From Periplaneta americana (taxonomy: Eukaryota > Arthropoda > Insecta > Blattodea > Blattidae), in the NCBI RefSeq assembly GCF_040183065.1, contig NC_091121.1:64078287-64142286 (forward strand): DNA of 64,000 bases, read 5' to 3'. Below, piece by piece: positions 10,986 to 22,800 of the stretch (positions are counted from its first letter, which is position 1; each line of letters begins with the position of its first letter). Under the pieces are notes generated by a model that had not been told where the DNA came from, did not search any database, and worked only from the letters and a program-made list of their open reading frames with translations. The position numbers and the translations under genes were made by a program.

Positions 10986-11240
10986 TTTTTACTGGGTTAT
11001 TTAACGACGCTTTATCAACTACAAAGTAATTTAGCGTCGATGGGATTGGTGATAACGAGATATTTGGCGAGATGAGGCCGAGAATTTGCTATAGATTTCC
11101 TGACATTTGCCTTACGGTTTGGGAAAACCTCGGAAAACCCCAACCAGGTGATCAGTCTAAGCGGGATTCGAACCCGCGTCCGAGCACAACTCCGGATCGG
11201 CAGACAAGCGCCTTAGCCGACTGAGTTACGCCTGTGGCTC
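10985..11240 (-). mobile_element. tRNA-derived SINE, family A
   Basis: On the minus strand it has a tRNA-like head (GTAACTCAGTCGGCTAAGGCG near 11227) and a B box GGGTTCGAATCCCGC. The family body follows (CTGATCACCTGGTTGGGG, CCTCATCTCGCCAAATA). It ends with GCGTCGTTAAATAACC near 10995. Confidence 0.9.
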
Positions 11241-11499
11241 CACAAGGTCGTGTTCTTGGACCATTCGTCAGGGGAAGAACTATGGGGGCTGAGAAGCTTC
11301 CCTCCCTCGCTTGCGCTGCACTTCTACAAGTAGCAAGCGAGCTCACTTACCCTCACCATAAGGTTATTACTATATGCTACAGCACACGCAAGCATTTGGT
11401 TTAACGAGATAACGAATGAACTATAGTATGTTAATTTATCGTTAATATTTTCATTATTAAGTAAGTGTTATGACCATTTTGAACTAAGATGTATTTAAG

Positions 11500-12250
11500 G
11501 TGTTTATAAATGAGGAGTAAAGAGATAGGTTTGGAAGTAAATCTCGAAAAGAGAAAGTATATGATTATGTCTCGTGACGAGAATATTGTACGAAATGGAA
11601 ATATAAAAATTGGAAATTTATCTTTTGAAGAGGTGGAGAAGTTCAAATATCTGGGAGCAACAGTAACAAATATAAATGATACTCAGGAGGAAATTAAACA
11701 CAGAATAAATATGGGAAATGCCTGTTATTATTCGGCTGAGGAACTTTTATCATCCAGTCTGCTGTCGAAAAATCTGAAAGTTAGAATTTATAAAACAGTT
11801 ATATTACCGGTTGTTCTGTATGGTTGTGAAACTTGGACTCTCTCTTTGAGAGAGGAACAGAGATTAAGGGTGTTTGAGAATAAGGTTCTTAGGAAAATAT
11901 TTGGGGCTAAGAGGTATGAAGTTACAGGAGAATGGAGAAAGTTACACAACACAAAACTGCATGCATTGTATTCTTCACCTGACATAATTAGGAACATTAA
12001 ATCCAGACGTTTGAGATGGGCAGGGCACGTAGCACATATGGGCAAATCCAGAAATGCATATAGAGTGTTAGTTGGGAAGCCGGAGGGAAAAAGACCTTTA
12101 GGGAGGCCGAGACGTAGATGGGAAGATAATATTAAAATGGATTTGAGGGAGGTGGGATATGATGATAGAGAATGGATTAATCTTGCTCAGGATAGGGACC
12201 AATGGCGGGCTTATGTGAGGGCGGCAATGAACCTCCGGGTTCCTTAAAAG
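11500..12250 (+). pseudogene. RTE-like LINE, 3' part (after the RT core)
   Basis: A single frame of 245 codons (11510-12247, stop TAA) covers the C-terminal third of an endonuclease/RT polyprotein. In order it has NLEKRKYMIMS after the lost catalytic motif, FKYLGATVTN, ILPVVLYGCETW, RLRWAGHVAHM, GRPRRRWEDNI and a C-terminal WRAYVRAAMN. No endonuclease or YADD motif is present, so it is 5'-truncated, the usual outcome of target-primed reverse transcription. The element at 56645-59061 is the same family: the YLGATVTNIN segment matches almost residue for residue. The uninterrupted frame suggests a fairly recent insertion. Confidence 0.85.
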
Positions 12251-12800
12251 CCACTAAGTAAGTATAAATGAGGAGTTGAATGGAATATGGGCATAACTAA
12301 AAAAATCCAAGTATTGAGATACTAACATTTGAAATATTTTAGTAGATACATAAAATTGGTGTTTTTACTTGCAGTATACATGAGTAATTCAAGTTATTGT
12401 TTAATATGTCAGATATATAAAAACGTTTTCACTAGTGTAAATATATTTAAATTAAGGGAGATACTGTTATTACAAAACATTAATTTAAGTGCCCTTTTTC
12501 CATTGAATAGGATTTTTTGGTGTAAGAAGAGCAAAATTTACACATTACTGTCATTCTCTATTGAAGTATTAACTGAAAGAAAGGCAGCTTTTACATAAGG
12601 AATATGATGAATATAATATATTGATAAATATATTTTTCAAAATAATATAATACAAACAAGTGAAAGCACTGTTTCCAAATAATAGTGAAGTTTACACTTC
12701 AAATGAAAAATAATAGTTCAAAATAAATGAGAAAGAAACACAAGAAATGAATCAATATTATGCAATACCATATATTGAAAAAACCTGATTTGCTTCATGA
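12250..12800. other. Unassigned AT-rich stretch
   Basis: One 89-codon frame at 12329-12598 has no recognisable features. Nothing supports a gene. Confidence 0.5.
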
Positions 12801-12814
12801 GACTTGGCAAATAC

Positions 12815-13105
12815 TTAATCAAAGTAAGACTTCTGTTCCTTGGTCATGAAAGTGTAGGGAGTCCTAACATCTTTCTCCTTCCCAGGCTTCACAGCGTTTA
12901 GTGTGACACCAGAGATATCTACATCTATTGCGTGCTGTGATCTTTTACCAAACGCAAATGGACGGTAAGGACCCGTGAAACTCACAGAGGCGGACACGGT
13001 GCCTGTTGAAGAATCCTGTTGAGGTATCGAAACGAAAGTTCTCAGGATGACCAATTGCAAAATGGCGAATTCATAAATCCATTGAACGGAAAAGGGGCAA
13101 AACAT
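12815..13105 (-). CDS. Orphan candidate terminal exon, function unknown
   Basis: A minus-strand frame ends at a stop at 12815 and reads back through KSYFD, TPYTFMTKEQ, NAVKPGKEKD and VSASVSFTGPYRPFAFGKR. The composition is protein-like and richer in GC than its flanks. Possible splice acceptors (CAACAG) precede the VSASV segment near 13020, so the true exon may be shorter (about 12815-13015). No partner exon, start codon or polyadenylation signal could be found. It could be the last exon of a minus-strand gene whose earlier exons are elsewhere, a pseudogene exon, or chance. I do not recognise the family. Confidence 0.35.
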   Translation of the reverse strand: MFCPFSVQWIYEFAILQLVILRTFVSIPQQDSSTGTVSASVSFTGPYRPFAFGKRSQHAIDVDISGVTLNAVKPGKEKDVRTPYTFMTKEQKSYFD

Positions 13106-13199
13106 GAGTTACGTTCCTATTCGATTCAACTCCTCAAATATAATGCATTAAAATAAGAACTATTAAAATAACATATAATAATATTTAACTTTAGTTGTA

Positions 13200-13880
13200 T
13201 TTGTACAGGGTGATCCAGGAAAAGCCTGTAAAAATTAAACATGAAATAGGGGATGCTCCATAGAACATTTTGAGATAGGAAACTTAGATCTACGAAGTTT
13301 CGTTCTTTGTACTCTGTTCTTATTGTCTTAATTCTTTTTCCTTCTGTTGTATTAAATAACTAAAATTCTCATACCAATTTCCTAATTGTTTCATTTCTTA
13401 CATGTTCCTATAATGTTATTCCATGATAACCATTTCTATAGTGTTTATTCTCTGTTTTATTTGTGCAGAAGTTTATATTGTATTTATGTTACTCGTATAT
13501 TTATATAGGCCTGTCCTTATTTTTGGTTTCTTTTCTAACAACTTTATTCCGAATTAACAGATTATTACGTCTTGTTGTTTTCCTAAGGCTTTTCTTTTCT
13601 TAATTTCTGAGTCGTTGGTACCATATCTATTGAATGTAACTCCAAGATGTAGGTCTACCTTTAACTAAAGTTAGATCCTTGTTACATTCCCTAGAGCAGT
13701 GTATCCACTTTTTGCTGAATTAACGCTTGATTCCATTTTTATATTCCTCGTCCAGTTTTCTGAGTGTATAATTTATACCTTCATCTTCTGCCATTGTAAC
13801 CTGAACATCAGTATAATAAAATATAAATAACTTATCATATCCGGTGTGATGTCCCATATTACAAAATTTACGTCTCCAAA
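13200..13880. other. Unassigned stretch; transposon-terminus-like motif at 13206
   Basis: ACAGGGTGATCCAGGAAAAGCCTG at 13206 has the look of a Tc1/mariner-superfamily end, but no partner end was found. The remainder holds no recognisable gene. Confidence 0.35.
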
Positions 13881-13904
13881 CCTTCTATGTTGTTGTTGTT
13901 TATT

Positions 13905-14163
13905 TTTTATTTTAGTTGGTTATTTAACGACGCTGTATCAACTACTAGGTTATTGAGCGTCGATGAGATTGGTGATAGCGAGATGATATTTGGCGAGATG
14001 AGGCCGAGGATTCGCCATAGATTACCTTGCATTCACATTACGGTTGGGGAAAACCTCGGAAAAAAACCAGCCAGGTAATCAGCCCAAGCGGAGATCGAAC
14101 CCGCGCCCGAACGCAACTTCAAACCGGCAGGCAAGCGCCTTAACCGACTGAGCCACGTCGGCG
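13905..14163 (-). mobile_element. tRNA-derived SINE, family A
   Basis: The minus strand shows head GTGGCTCAGTCGGTTAAGGCG (near 14155), B box GGGTTCGATCTCC, the CTGATTACCTGGCTGG body and terminal GCGTCGTTAAATAACCAACT, making a near-complete copy. Confidence 0.9.
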
Positions 14164-14463
14164 GGTTTGTTGATGTTAACCTATAAAAGTGAAAGACAAA
14201 AGTACAATAACTATGTTTCCAATTCGACTGTCTGTGAGCAAAGTAATTTCATTTGTGAATGTGTTTGGGTTCATGTTCCAAGAAAGAAACATCTCAACTC
14301 AAATTTTCCGGGAGGTTGAAAAAAAGAATATGACTGTAATCTGCATGGTTTTTTCTATTTTAGTTGATTAAGCCGGCTTTCCCTTTTTCAGAAATCTTCG
14401 AAAATTTTCTTAGCAGGAGAATGTACCCTGGACTGAGATAACTGACCAATTGGCTTACAGCTT

Positions 14464-15077
14464 ATACTGGGTGTTCATTTCATAGTGTGTCATGACGTCA
14501 CTGTTGTGAGTCAGCGATTTGAAGCGAGTTTCAGCTTTTATGTCAGAGAAGTTGCCTATTAATCAAGGCGTTCAATCTGAACTTGAGAACGTGTACGATA
14601 TAACTTGAACGTCGTAGCAACAGATGGCGGCCTGTACGGTCTGTGTGCTACCATAACCTCTTTCGAACTGTGTTTTGCGCGGGCAAGTCGTACCCAGGGT
14701 ATTTGTTATCATCGGTTGCGTACGGCAACATTTCACAACACAAATCAAATGCTCCGTGTCCAAGTTGACCGTCGAAGTTAATGTCAACAAATACTGTACG
14801 TAAGTAATTGTCTTAACCCTCTCCCCATATCCCGACAATAAGAAAAAAAACTCACCTCAGTACGTGTTTCCAAACAGTTCACATTCCTGCCACTACCGGC
14901 GTTACGTATCGGTAAGTACTCATCTGAATGAACGCCGTACTTGCCAGGCAACTTCTCTGGCACATAGGTAATACGCCTCTGCGGAAGTGTAGGAAGATTG
15001 AATTCTCTAGGCTCATCGACTAGCCACATGACGACATACAGCGAGCCATGACACACTTTGAACTGAACACGCAGTAT
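14464..15077. mobile_element. 614-bp inverted-repeat DNA element (copy 1)
   Basis: The left end, ATACTGGGTGTTCATTTCATAG and onward to 14494, matches the reverse complement of the right end, which reads ATACTGCGTGTTCAGTTCAAAG inward from 15077. That gives terminal inverted repeats of about 31 bases with a TA at each border, compatible with a TA target duplication. The interior is over 90% like 23357-23922 by eye. Minus-strand frames across it (for example DEPREFNLPTLPQRRITYV) are shared by both copies. No transposase motif was found, so it is probably non-autonomous. Confidence 0.75.
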
Positions 15078-15079
15078 GG

Positions 15080-16730
15080 CATTCACCACGACGAATTAAA
15101 CTGCGTGCTCTCCCACCAACAGCATTTGCATCACAGCTTCTCCATCTCTTTTAGATCTATACATAATATTTAACATTTTAACATAGTTAATATCAAACTG
15201 TACAAATTTAATTTTAATGATACGATCTAATGAGAATACTTAGCCTTTAATTGTATAAGGTTAATATCATGCTGTGCCTTCTCCTTGTCTTATATACATA
15301 CGAGAATCTAGCATCAGTGTTCAGCTTTACCATGTACAGTTTACCTCAAGAGGCACGAAATTTATATAAATGTAAATGCCAGTACGTGCATTACTTATTA
15401 CGTTATTAATTGCTAGATCAACTTATCACCTAATTTTAAAAATTGTTTGCATCTCATGCACCTCAAGATGACTTTTTAAAGTCGAAAATATTAGTGACTT
15501 CGTATTAAATATTGTGATGTAACAGATTATCTGACCTCACAAATTGAAAAGTGTATTTGACTGAAAATTTATTATATATAATTATTAATAATATTCAATA
15601 GTTACCAAAATATCTTACACTAGGCCTCCAGATCGCTCGTGCACTTGTTTGCAGGATGCGAATTAAGGTTTCTGATGAGGTGGGATAGAATCCTAGATAG
15701 AGAATACTATACATAAAATTATTATTATCCTCATTCGATACGGCTCAATGCTTGTCTTGCATCTTGATTATAATAATAGGCCTAATTATATTCATGAGTA
15801 GGCTTAAGATAAGATGTGTAATTCCTAAGTTATTGATCGTTGTCAGCTTGCCGGTGATGATAATACATCAATATTATTTTCTTTGTTTACTTTATACCAT
15901 ACTTTATAAAATATACTTGTATTAAAACAATAAGTGGGTATAGAAGTTATCCCCGGCAGGGATGTTAATATGAATTTATGAGAAGGGGATAACTTTCCAA
16001 TAGGGGGGAAGTCCCACCCATCTCCCCCCGTTAATTCGCACCCTGCTTGTTTGTCATCTCCGGTAAACATTTCTGTTTTCTGTCTGCAACACACATTGCA
16101 CTCATGTAAAAGAAGTTGCCTATAGAGTAGGCTGTCGACTATGACTTGCTTCACGTTGAGTCACTCTGCCAGATTTCTCCAGTGCCGCTCATGTTTAAAC
16201 AAGTAATTCTCACATTAGTTTTCACCGTCAGAACTAGCTGTGCAGAACTCTCGAACTTTTGCAACGTGGTCGAATTGAGAACTTTTCAGAAAGCATATGG
16301 TCTGCACGGAATAGGATAGAGACATCTTGCAGTGTCCACAGTTTTGCAACATCAACATCTTTATGATTGATTGGTTGGATGGTTTCTAATATTGAGTCGC
16401 GTCTAGCAATGAAGCCAATAGCGATCATCTAGCTTTTCAGTATTTGCATATGATGTTTTCTTCTTCTGTGAGGACTCTATTGGATACGAGATATTGATCA
16501 TTCACAGTAGCTTATTCATGGCATGACAGGCAGTTTGGAGACTTTTTAATGCCGTATTTTCAGATAAGTTGCATCTTAAATAATGAATATATATTTAATT
16601 TTGGATATCTTCAGTCTATAAACTTACCTTTACTTCAGTTAATTGACTTAAAAGCCATTATATAATGATCAATCAGTGACTAACGTTTTCGACCACTCAG
16701 TGGTCATCATTATGTCTACATGAATAGCAT
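15080..16730. other. Unassigned AT-rich stretch
   Basis: Short frames at 15843-16154 and 16234-16428 (minus) show no family features. A segment near 16685 (TTTTCGACCACTCAGTGGTC) contains a small palindrome. No gene supported. Confidence 0.5.
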
Positions 16731-16734
16731 AATT

Positions 16735-16892
16735 ATATTCATTCATTCATTCATTCATTCATAGTTTTCTGTCTAAGGACCGGTCTTTCACTGCAAACCC
16801 ATCATTATTCAATCTTTCCTATTTCCTGCTTTCCTTTTAGTCTCCGCATGCGATCCATATATCTTAATGTCATCTCTCATATATTCTTCTTC
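16735..16892 (-). mobile_element. LINE (family 2) 3'-end fragment with (ATTC)n tail
   Basis: An ATTC repeat (16737-16762) is followed by a segment colinear with the 3' end of the LINE at 31350-32270: CTTTCACTGCAAACCCA, GATCCATATATCTTAATG and TATTCTTCTTCTG. In sense this is the C-terminal IKIYGS..ETKRKAENRKD region plus tail. Confidence 0.75.
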
Positions 16893-16919
16893 TGTGTGTG
16901 TATGTGTAGTGTATGAAAT

Positions 16920-16922
16920 GAG

Positions 16923-16985
<63 letters not shown>

Positions 16986-17106
16986 GAAAGTGAGAAGGGG
17001 CAACGCCTCCTTTACCCACCACAAATTCCATCACGACCAAGCTGGGATCGAACACGGTCCGCCTGGATGTAAGACGAGTGTACTAGCGCTGAGACACGAC
17101 CGTTGT
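16920..17106 (-). mobile_element. tRNA-derived SINE, family F, with (ATC)n tail
   Basis: Read from 17106 leftwards: a tRNA-like head with A box GTGTCTCAGCGCTAGTACA and B box GTGTTCGATCCCAG. A short body follows (GTGGTGGGTAAAGGAGGCG), ending in a trinucleotide run at 16922-16984. Poly-Asp, poly-Ser and poly-Ile frames over the run are repeat artefacts. Confidence 0.7.
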
Positions 17107-17109
17107 TAC

Positions 17110-17620
17110 TCGTGATACTAAAGATAATAATGATGGCCAGCTTGAGAAATGCGGGAAGTAATGGATTGTGTTTACTTGTCCAATTTTAAGTACAGTACAA
17201 GGTCAGTATACTGCTTGAAACTTTCCTATTTTTAATTTTATGTATAAACTCTATGTACAGACCCAGAAACCTACTGCGCATTCCCAATATATTGAACTTG
17301 AACTTGGAAAATTCAGGTGGCCCAAGTTTTGTTTTTTGGTCTGCACAAACGTTATATAGGATGAAAAAAGAAACATTTTCAATATGCTTCCAGAAACTAT
17401 GTTTTTGATTTATAAAATGTGTCCCAAGGAATCTTTCTCATTGACACTATGTATTTTTTTTTTCATTTTTGGATTTTTCGGGTTTCAAAACATACTAAAT
17501 AAAAACACATTTTTATATTAATAAAACATATTGATGGCTGAGATAATGAATAATATTCACCATTGAAATTATAAACGCGTTTTTGTTATTTCCGGCGTGA
17601 CTCCTCTCTGCTTACGTTTT
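17110..17620. other. Unassigned stretch
   Basis: No gene or recognisable repeat. Confidence 0.5.
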
Positions 17621-17628
17621 AGGAAGTG

Positions 17629-17878
17629 AAGGCTCTATAAAGTCTAGGTAGGTAATAGTATCGTTCGCCATTTTTGTTCTTTCGTTGCCGAGCTACCAGA
17701 CGAGGAATCTATTTGGCGCACTATGAACGTTATCATGTCGTAGCTCCTATGATAATAAATCAAACGCACTGTAATTGAGCAAATAATTAAGCGACAAGTA
17801 ACGCCCTCGTGTGATTTCTGCGAACGCCAACGAAAGAACTAAAATGGCGGGCAGGTATACTAAGTACTTTAGAGCCTT
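17629..17878. mobile_element. 250-bp hAT-like MITE with 8-bp target duplication
   Basis: The ends are AAGGCTCT and AGAGCCTT. The inverted similarity extends inward about 70 bases, including CGCCATTTT(T/A)GTTCTTTCGTTG in both arms. AGGAAGTG flanks the element on both sides (17621-17628 and 17879-17886), an 8-bp duplication as expected for hAT-type insertion. No coding capacity. Confidence 0.8.
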
Positions 17879-18114
17879 AGGAAGTGCATAACGTCATCAG
17901 CAGCTAAAGACAAGACGCACATGTTTAAATGTATTTTACCTGCAACGTTATTGGCTGCCGGAAATAAGAGCGACGGGACTATAACTGCAATATTAGTAAA
18001 AGGCATAGAATTTAAAGAACGAAAGTCTATTCGAAACAAATTTACAATGTTTTTATTGTGCCCGTGTTGATATCAGTTCACACAAGATGATCAAAATGGC
18101 ACCCATTCTTTATC

Positions 18115-18310
18115 AAAAAATGCATAAGCCTGTCTTAGAAATTTTTAATGGTTTCAGCAACTCTGTTCGGTTAATCTGCTATATCTGGTCCGTAATTCTT
18201 CGTTTCAACTTTTCCAGATCTTTTGCTAAGTCGTGGTACATCCGTTGCTGCAAATAGTCCCACAAGAAAAAATCTAGTGCGTCGAGATCATAAGTCTTGG
18301 GAACTGGACA
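18115..18310 (-). pseudogene. Tc1/mariner-superfamily transposase C-terminal fragment
   Basis: The minus-strand frame from 18310 reads through LDALDFFLWDYLQQRMYHD and then LEKLKRRITDQI before a stop at 18179, with further similarity beyond it (INRTELL). The DFFLWxYL segment is the conserved block containing the last acidic catalytic residue of this superfamily. A terminus-like CCCTGATACACTCTAT near 18580 may be the element's right end. The rest of the transposase is absent. Confidence 0.65.
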
Positions 18311-18599
18311 GTAACCCTTGTATCTAATTTTTTTTTGTTTTGATTAGCAGCTATTTGTGATTATTTAATTTCTAGCCTCCTTGTTTCCCACAGCATTAAA
18401 CTAATATACAGAAGTATTCCTCTTTATTATATGCACGTACATTATGCTCATAAATTTGAGGCAGTTTTTACAAAATAGTAGTTCATAAATGGTAAAAAAC
18501 AAATACGATTTTGTACGTTTTGACACCTGAAAAATCGAAAAATTTAAAAGTAATTAATTTGTTCTATCTGAAAAAACTCCCTGATACACTCTATAAATG

Positions 18600-19465
18600 G
18601 AAAACGTTTCTTTAATACGTGCTCAGAATTTCCCTATAACTTTTGTATGTATATGGAGTTTCTTCATACAGTTAAAAATAGGAAAACTAAAAGCAGTGTT
18701 TCATGCATTATACTATCTTGTACAGTATATCATCGACTTACAAACGAAACACATTAAGTCGAAAATATTACCTCTGAGAAAAAGGCATTTTGGAAACTCT
18801 TGACAAAACTGAATCCTCAACATATTATGTTTGGTAAGTTGTTTTTTATGTGTATTTAATGTTCCAATTCTAAGTTCATACACAATCATTATATACGCTT
18901 TTTCTAAGAAGCATGATTTTTTACTTAATGTGTTTTGCTTGTAAACCGACGATATGCTGATTCGGAAATGAAATCTTTGTGTATTTCTTTATATTTATTA
19001 TACATAACTTATTTATTCATTCAGCAACAGCGGAATACATAAAACTTTTGGCATCAGGAGATGTATAATCTCTTAAGTTATTTGTAATCAAATACAAAAG
19101 ATACTAAAGACATGAACATACATTGTAATTCATGTAGTACTGACTGACGCATATTTTGAGTTTCGGACTCTATAAATGAAATGGGTGAAATGAGAACTGA
19201 AAGTTTGTTAGATAAATATTTCGTTCTGTTACATCAATATTGTCGAGTTTTAGATCGTAAAAGAGTAACGAACAGAGAATGTTCTCATATATTCTTGTCA
19301 AATGCAGATAATATAATGTTAAATAACTGCCAACGTTTTGTTTCCGTGTGGCTATTAATGCCATATTTGTAATAAGATCGTGACAGAGCCATGCCTCCTG
19401 TTATGTAATGACGTGATATGTGCACTTACCTTACTGGTGTGTTCTTACAGGCACTTACATAAACA
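18600..19465. other. Unassigned stretch downstream of the secreted-protein gene
   Basis: No gene recognised. Short frames at 18597-18803 and 19181-19372 have no family features. Confidence 0.5.
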
Positions 19466-19468
19466 GTG

Positions 19469-19474
19469 TTTATT
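19469..19474 (-). terminator. Candidate polyadenylation signal
   Basis: AATAAA on the minus strand, about 390 bases beyond the stop codon of the secreted-protein gene. It is the clearest consensus hexamer I see in that interval. It is a position-based guess; no transcript evidence is available. Confidence 0.4.
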
Positions 19475-19866
19475 GTAGCAACATTCTCCCCTCAAGTACA
19501 TTTACAAATTATCATTCGGTACTATAAACGACACAAGAGTGAGCTGTACAAATAAATCTTGTTATGGGAAATTGTACCTTAAGCAGCTATCTAATATCCT
19601 ACATTTAAAAGGTACATCTCTGTTGCTTCTGTACACTTTCTCATAACAAGAACAACATCGACGGTAAATGGCATGCATATTGTTAGTCAAAATGAACTTT
19701 GGTATATTTCCGAGACATGCATATAGATGTCTCTAAAATTCGATGTGGTCTCTCAGCTATTCACGAGTTATTCTGTATATATTTAATAAATATACACAAT
19801 GGAAATATGCGATTCAGTTCAATAAATAAAATGGTTTTTGTATAGAGTTCGTGTTCTCACAGATTG

Positions 19867-22800
19867 CTAACTCATGACATCTCTGTTCGATCTGACCGGG
19901 AAGAAGGCTTCTATAGGCAGAATAGGGTCCTCGGTTGCCATGGTGATTCTGAGATTCGAACGCTTGCTAGGTGGAGACGCTGTCTTGAAGTACCCGCCGG
20001 AGTTGGCCGATGATGTAAGGTCCGCAACGATTTGAGAAGGGTCAATAATGTCCTGAACAGGCGTGGGAGGCTCTGTGACAGGTGGGGCCACTTCCGCTTT
20101 CTGTGGGTCTGTGTCCGCTTCCTGTGTGTCTGTGTTTTCAGCGCTGGTGGTGGTCGTGGTGTCAGACTTCTCCGACATGACAGGCACCACTTCGTTCTGT
20201 GTAGACTTCAGAGTGTCCTCGCTGGAGACCTGGACCGTCGCCTCCGTCACCGCCATGCTGTCCGTTACTATGACCTGCGGCTCGCTGGCGCTCACTGCTG
20301 AGTCCTCAGCAGGCGATGGTGGTGGCTGCTCCGTGGTGCTGGTGCGGGTTGTGCTGGTTCCGTAGCGGGTGCGAAGAGGATACGGCTTGCGGGTCACGGA
20401 GAACACAGGCTTGGGTCTTACCACTGTGCGGAGGGTGGTAGACGACGGACTAGCTTCTGAGTCAGCTGTCTCAGTGCTTGCGCGGTACTTGCTATAGTAC
20501 TTCCCAGCGCCCGGGCGGTAGCGACTGGTCAAAGGCTTGAACGAGTTGATGCGTTCAGTCGTGGTGCTGGGTTCAGTCGTGATGGGTAGCTCGGTTGTGG
20601 TGGTAGTCGTGGTGGTACTAGTCGTACCCCTCTGCCGCTGGCTGCTAAAGCGCTGAGAGTCGCGCTGTCTTGATCTGCTTCTGTCCCCGTTCTCCTCCTG
20701 TCTCGATCTGATTCTGTCTCCACTTTCCTCCTGTCTCGATCTGATTCTGTCCCCAGTCTCCTCCTGTCTCGATCTGATTCTGTCTCCACTTTCCTCCTGT
20801 CTCGACCTGATTCTATCCCCACTCTCCTCTTGTTTGCTGCTGTTGTAGTGTGATGTGCCCCTAGTACGAGTTCGTCCTCTACTACTGTCACTCTCTACCA
20901 GCTTCGTTTTTTGGACGTCTTGAGTCTGCTCTGTGCTAGACTTGCTGCCCGATAGGGACGATAAACGGTTCAACCGCTCCCGGTAGTCTTTGACGCTGAA
21001 TCGAGGCCGCGTCGAGTTGGTTCCGTACCTCAACCTCGGTCGCAGTTTCACACTTCCTTCAGTCGAGGTAGTCGGCGGCGGCGTAGTTGTCGTGGTAGTT
21101 GTGGTAGTCGTGGTTGTGGAACTGGTGGTCGTCGAACTACTTGAAGCGAAGGCTGTCTTGGTAGACATGAAATCATCGTCCGTGACCTCATTGAACGTGT
21201 GTGACTCCTCGTAAACATTGGACGTACTCTGAGTCTCTGGGTCGTAAACGTAGTCATCGCTGCCCCATGTGTTGTCATACGACTGATAGTACGGCGATTC
21301 AGTGGACGGTTTCTCAGTGGTCTGTGGACGAGGTTGTGCTGGCAGACGGTTACGGGTTCTTTCCTTCACTCTTCCTCTCTCATTTGGAACGCGCTTTCTG
21401 GAGTGGAATGTTGGTGAGTCTATTGGGATTGGGGTAGGCGGAGCGACTTCGGGCTCGGTTGGGGTGTAAGGTACGGGCGGGGTGGTTAGTTCTTGGTCTG
21501 TGGAGCTTAATTCAACAGTCGGTCTGCGTCTTCTCTGCTGCTGCTTCCTCTGGAAGTCAGATTGTTCCTCTTCGGACGGCCTGTTTCGGTGGTAGTTTGG
21601 AGGTCGACGGGTTTGAGTTTGGGACTGCCTGTATCGCGAACTCGTTCCCTCGCCAGTCGGCTGCCGGTTGTAAGAAGGGCGGCGGCCCCGTGTACTGCTA
21701 TTCTGCTCCTCGGGCTGCGGTGTAGGACGCCTGCTCACGGGTCGCCGGGGCTGGTATAACTGCTCTTCTGACTCCGGCTGTTGCTTCTCTTCCTCCTCGA
21801 ATATAGGAGGCGATGTCACGAAACGCGTTTTCTGTGCCTGGTGCGTGTGGACCTCGTTGTGTTCCTCCGGAAAGATGTATAGATCCTTGACAGGCTCGCT
21901 CTCCTCCTCAGTGACTGGCGTGGGCAATAGAGGCTTGCGCACGCGCACTTCATTTAAGTGTGGGGGTGGCACGGTAGTGAACTCCGTGAACGTCGGCTTC
22001 CTAACAAATGCTTGGTTGGTTGGAGTTTGCGTTGGCAGGAAAGGATTCTCCTCCTCTGCGACGAACTGCGGACGCCGTTTTTTATTAGCTTCCTTGACGT
22101 AAGTGGTAGGTGTTTCTTCCTGGAAATAAGGTCGCGTAAAACGGAATTTGTCGACTGGTCGTAGAGATGGCTTTGAGAAAAACTGCTGTTCCGCCCCCAC
22201 TTGGTATTCCTCTTCCGGTCGTTTCTCTGGCTTGGGTGGCCATGTAGTAACGAATACTTGGTCCTCGAAGGATGTTAACGGTGTGGACCCTGGAAGGATG
22301 AAGGAATGCGTCTCGTGGCTCACTACTGAAGGTCTCTTCCCATCGGACAGGTGGGTCCCTGTCGAGAAAGAACCCGGTGCACTTTCCTTGGTGTTATATG
22401 GCTTGCTGAATTGCTGCTTACGGCTGTCGAACTGCAGCCTGGTGTCCTTAGTGTCGTACAGAGGCGTCCGTAGTGACACGTCATGCACTTGTCCGGGTTG
22501 CGAGAATGAGGTAGAACCGGTCACACGGATGCCCACGGACTGCGGAAAGAATTTGATGTCTCCTTCTCCGAATTTAGTGGTCGTATGTGACAAGGAACCT
22601 CCGAAAGGAGAAGAGACTTCGCCTTTGTAAAAGGGCTGGTAGTGCTCGGCGCCCCCTAACGTCGAGTACGAGGATGTCTCAGCAGGAAATTCCCCGATCT
22701 GTTGAGAGGGGAAGAACTGTTTACTCTTGGTTGATTCGGGTGACTTGGGGGGCGCCAGCAGGCTCTCGGCGTGTGGCAAATAGTACACTGGGCGCGAATC

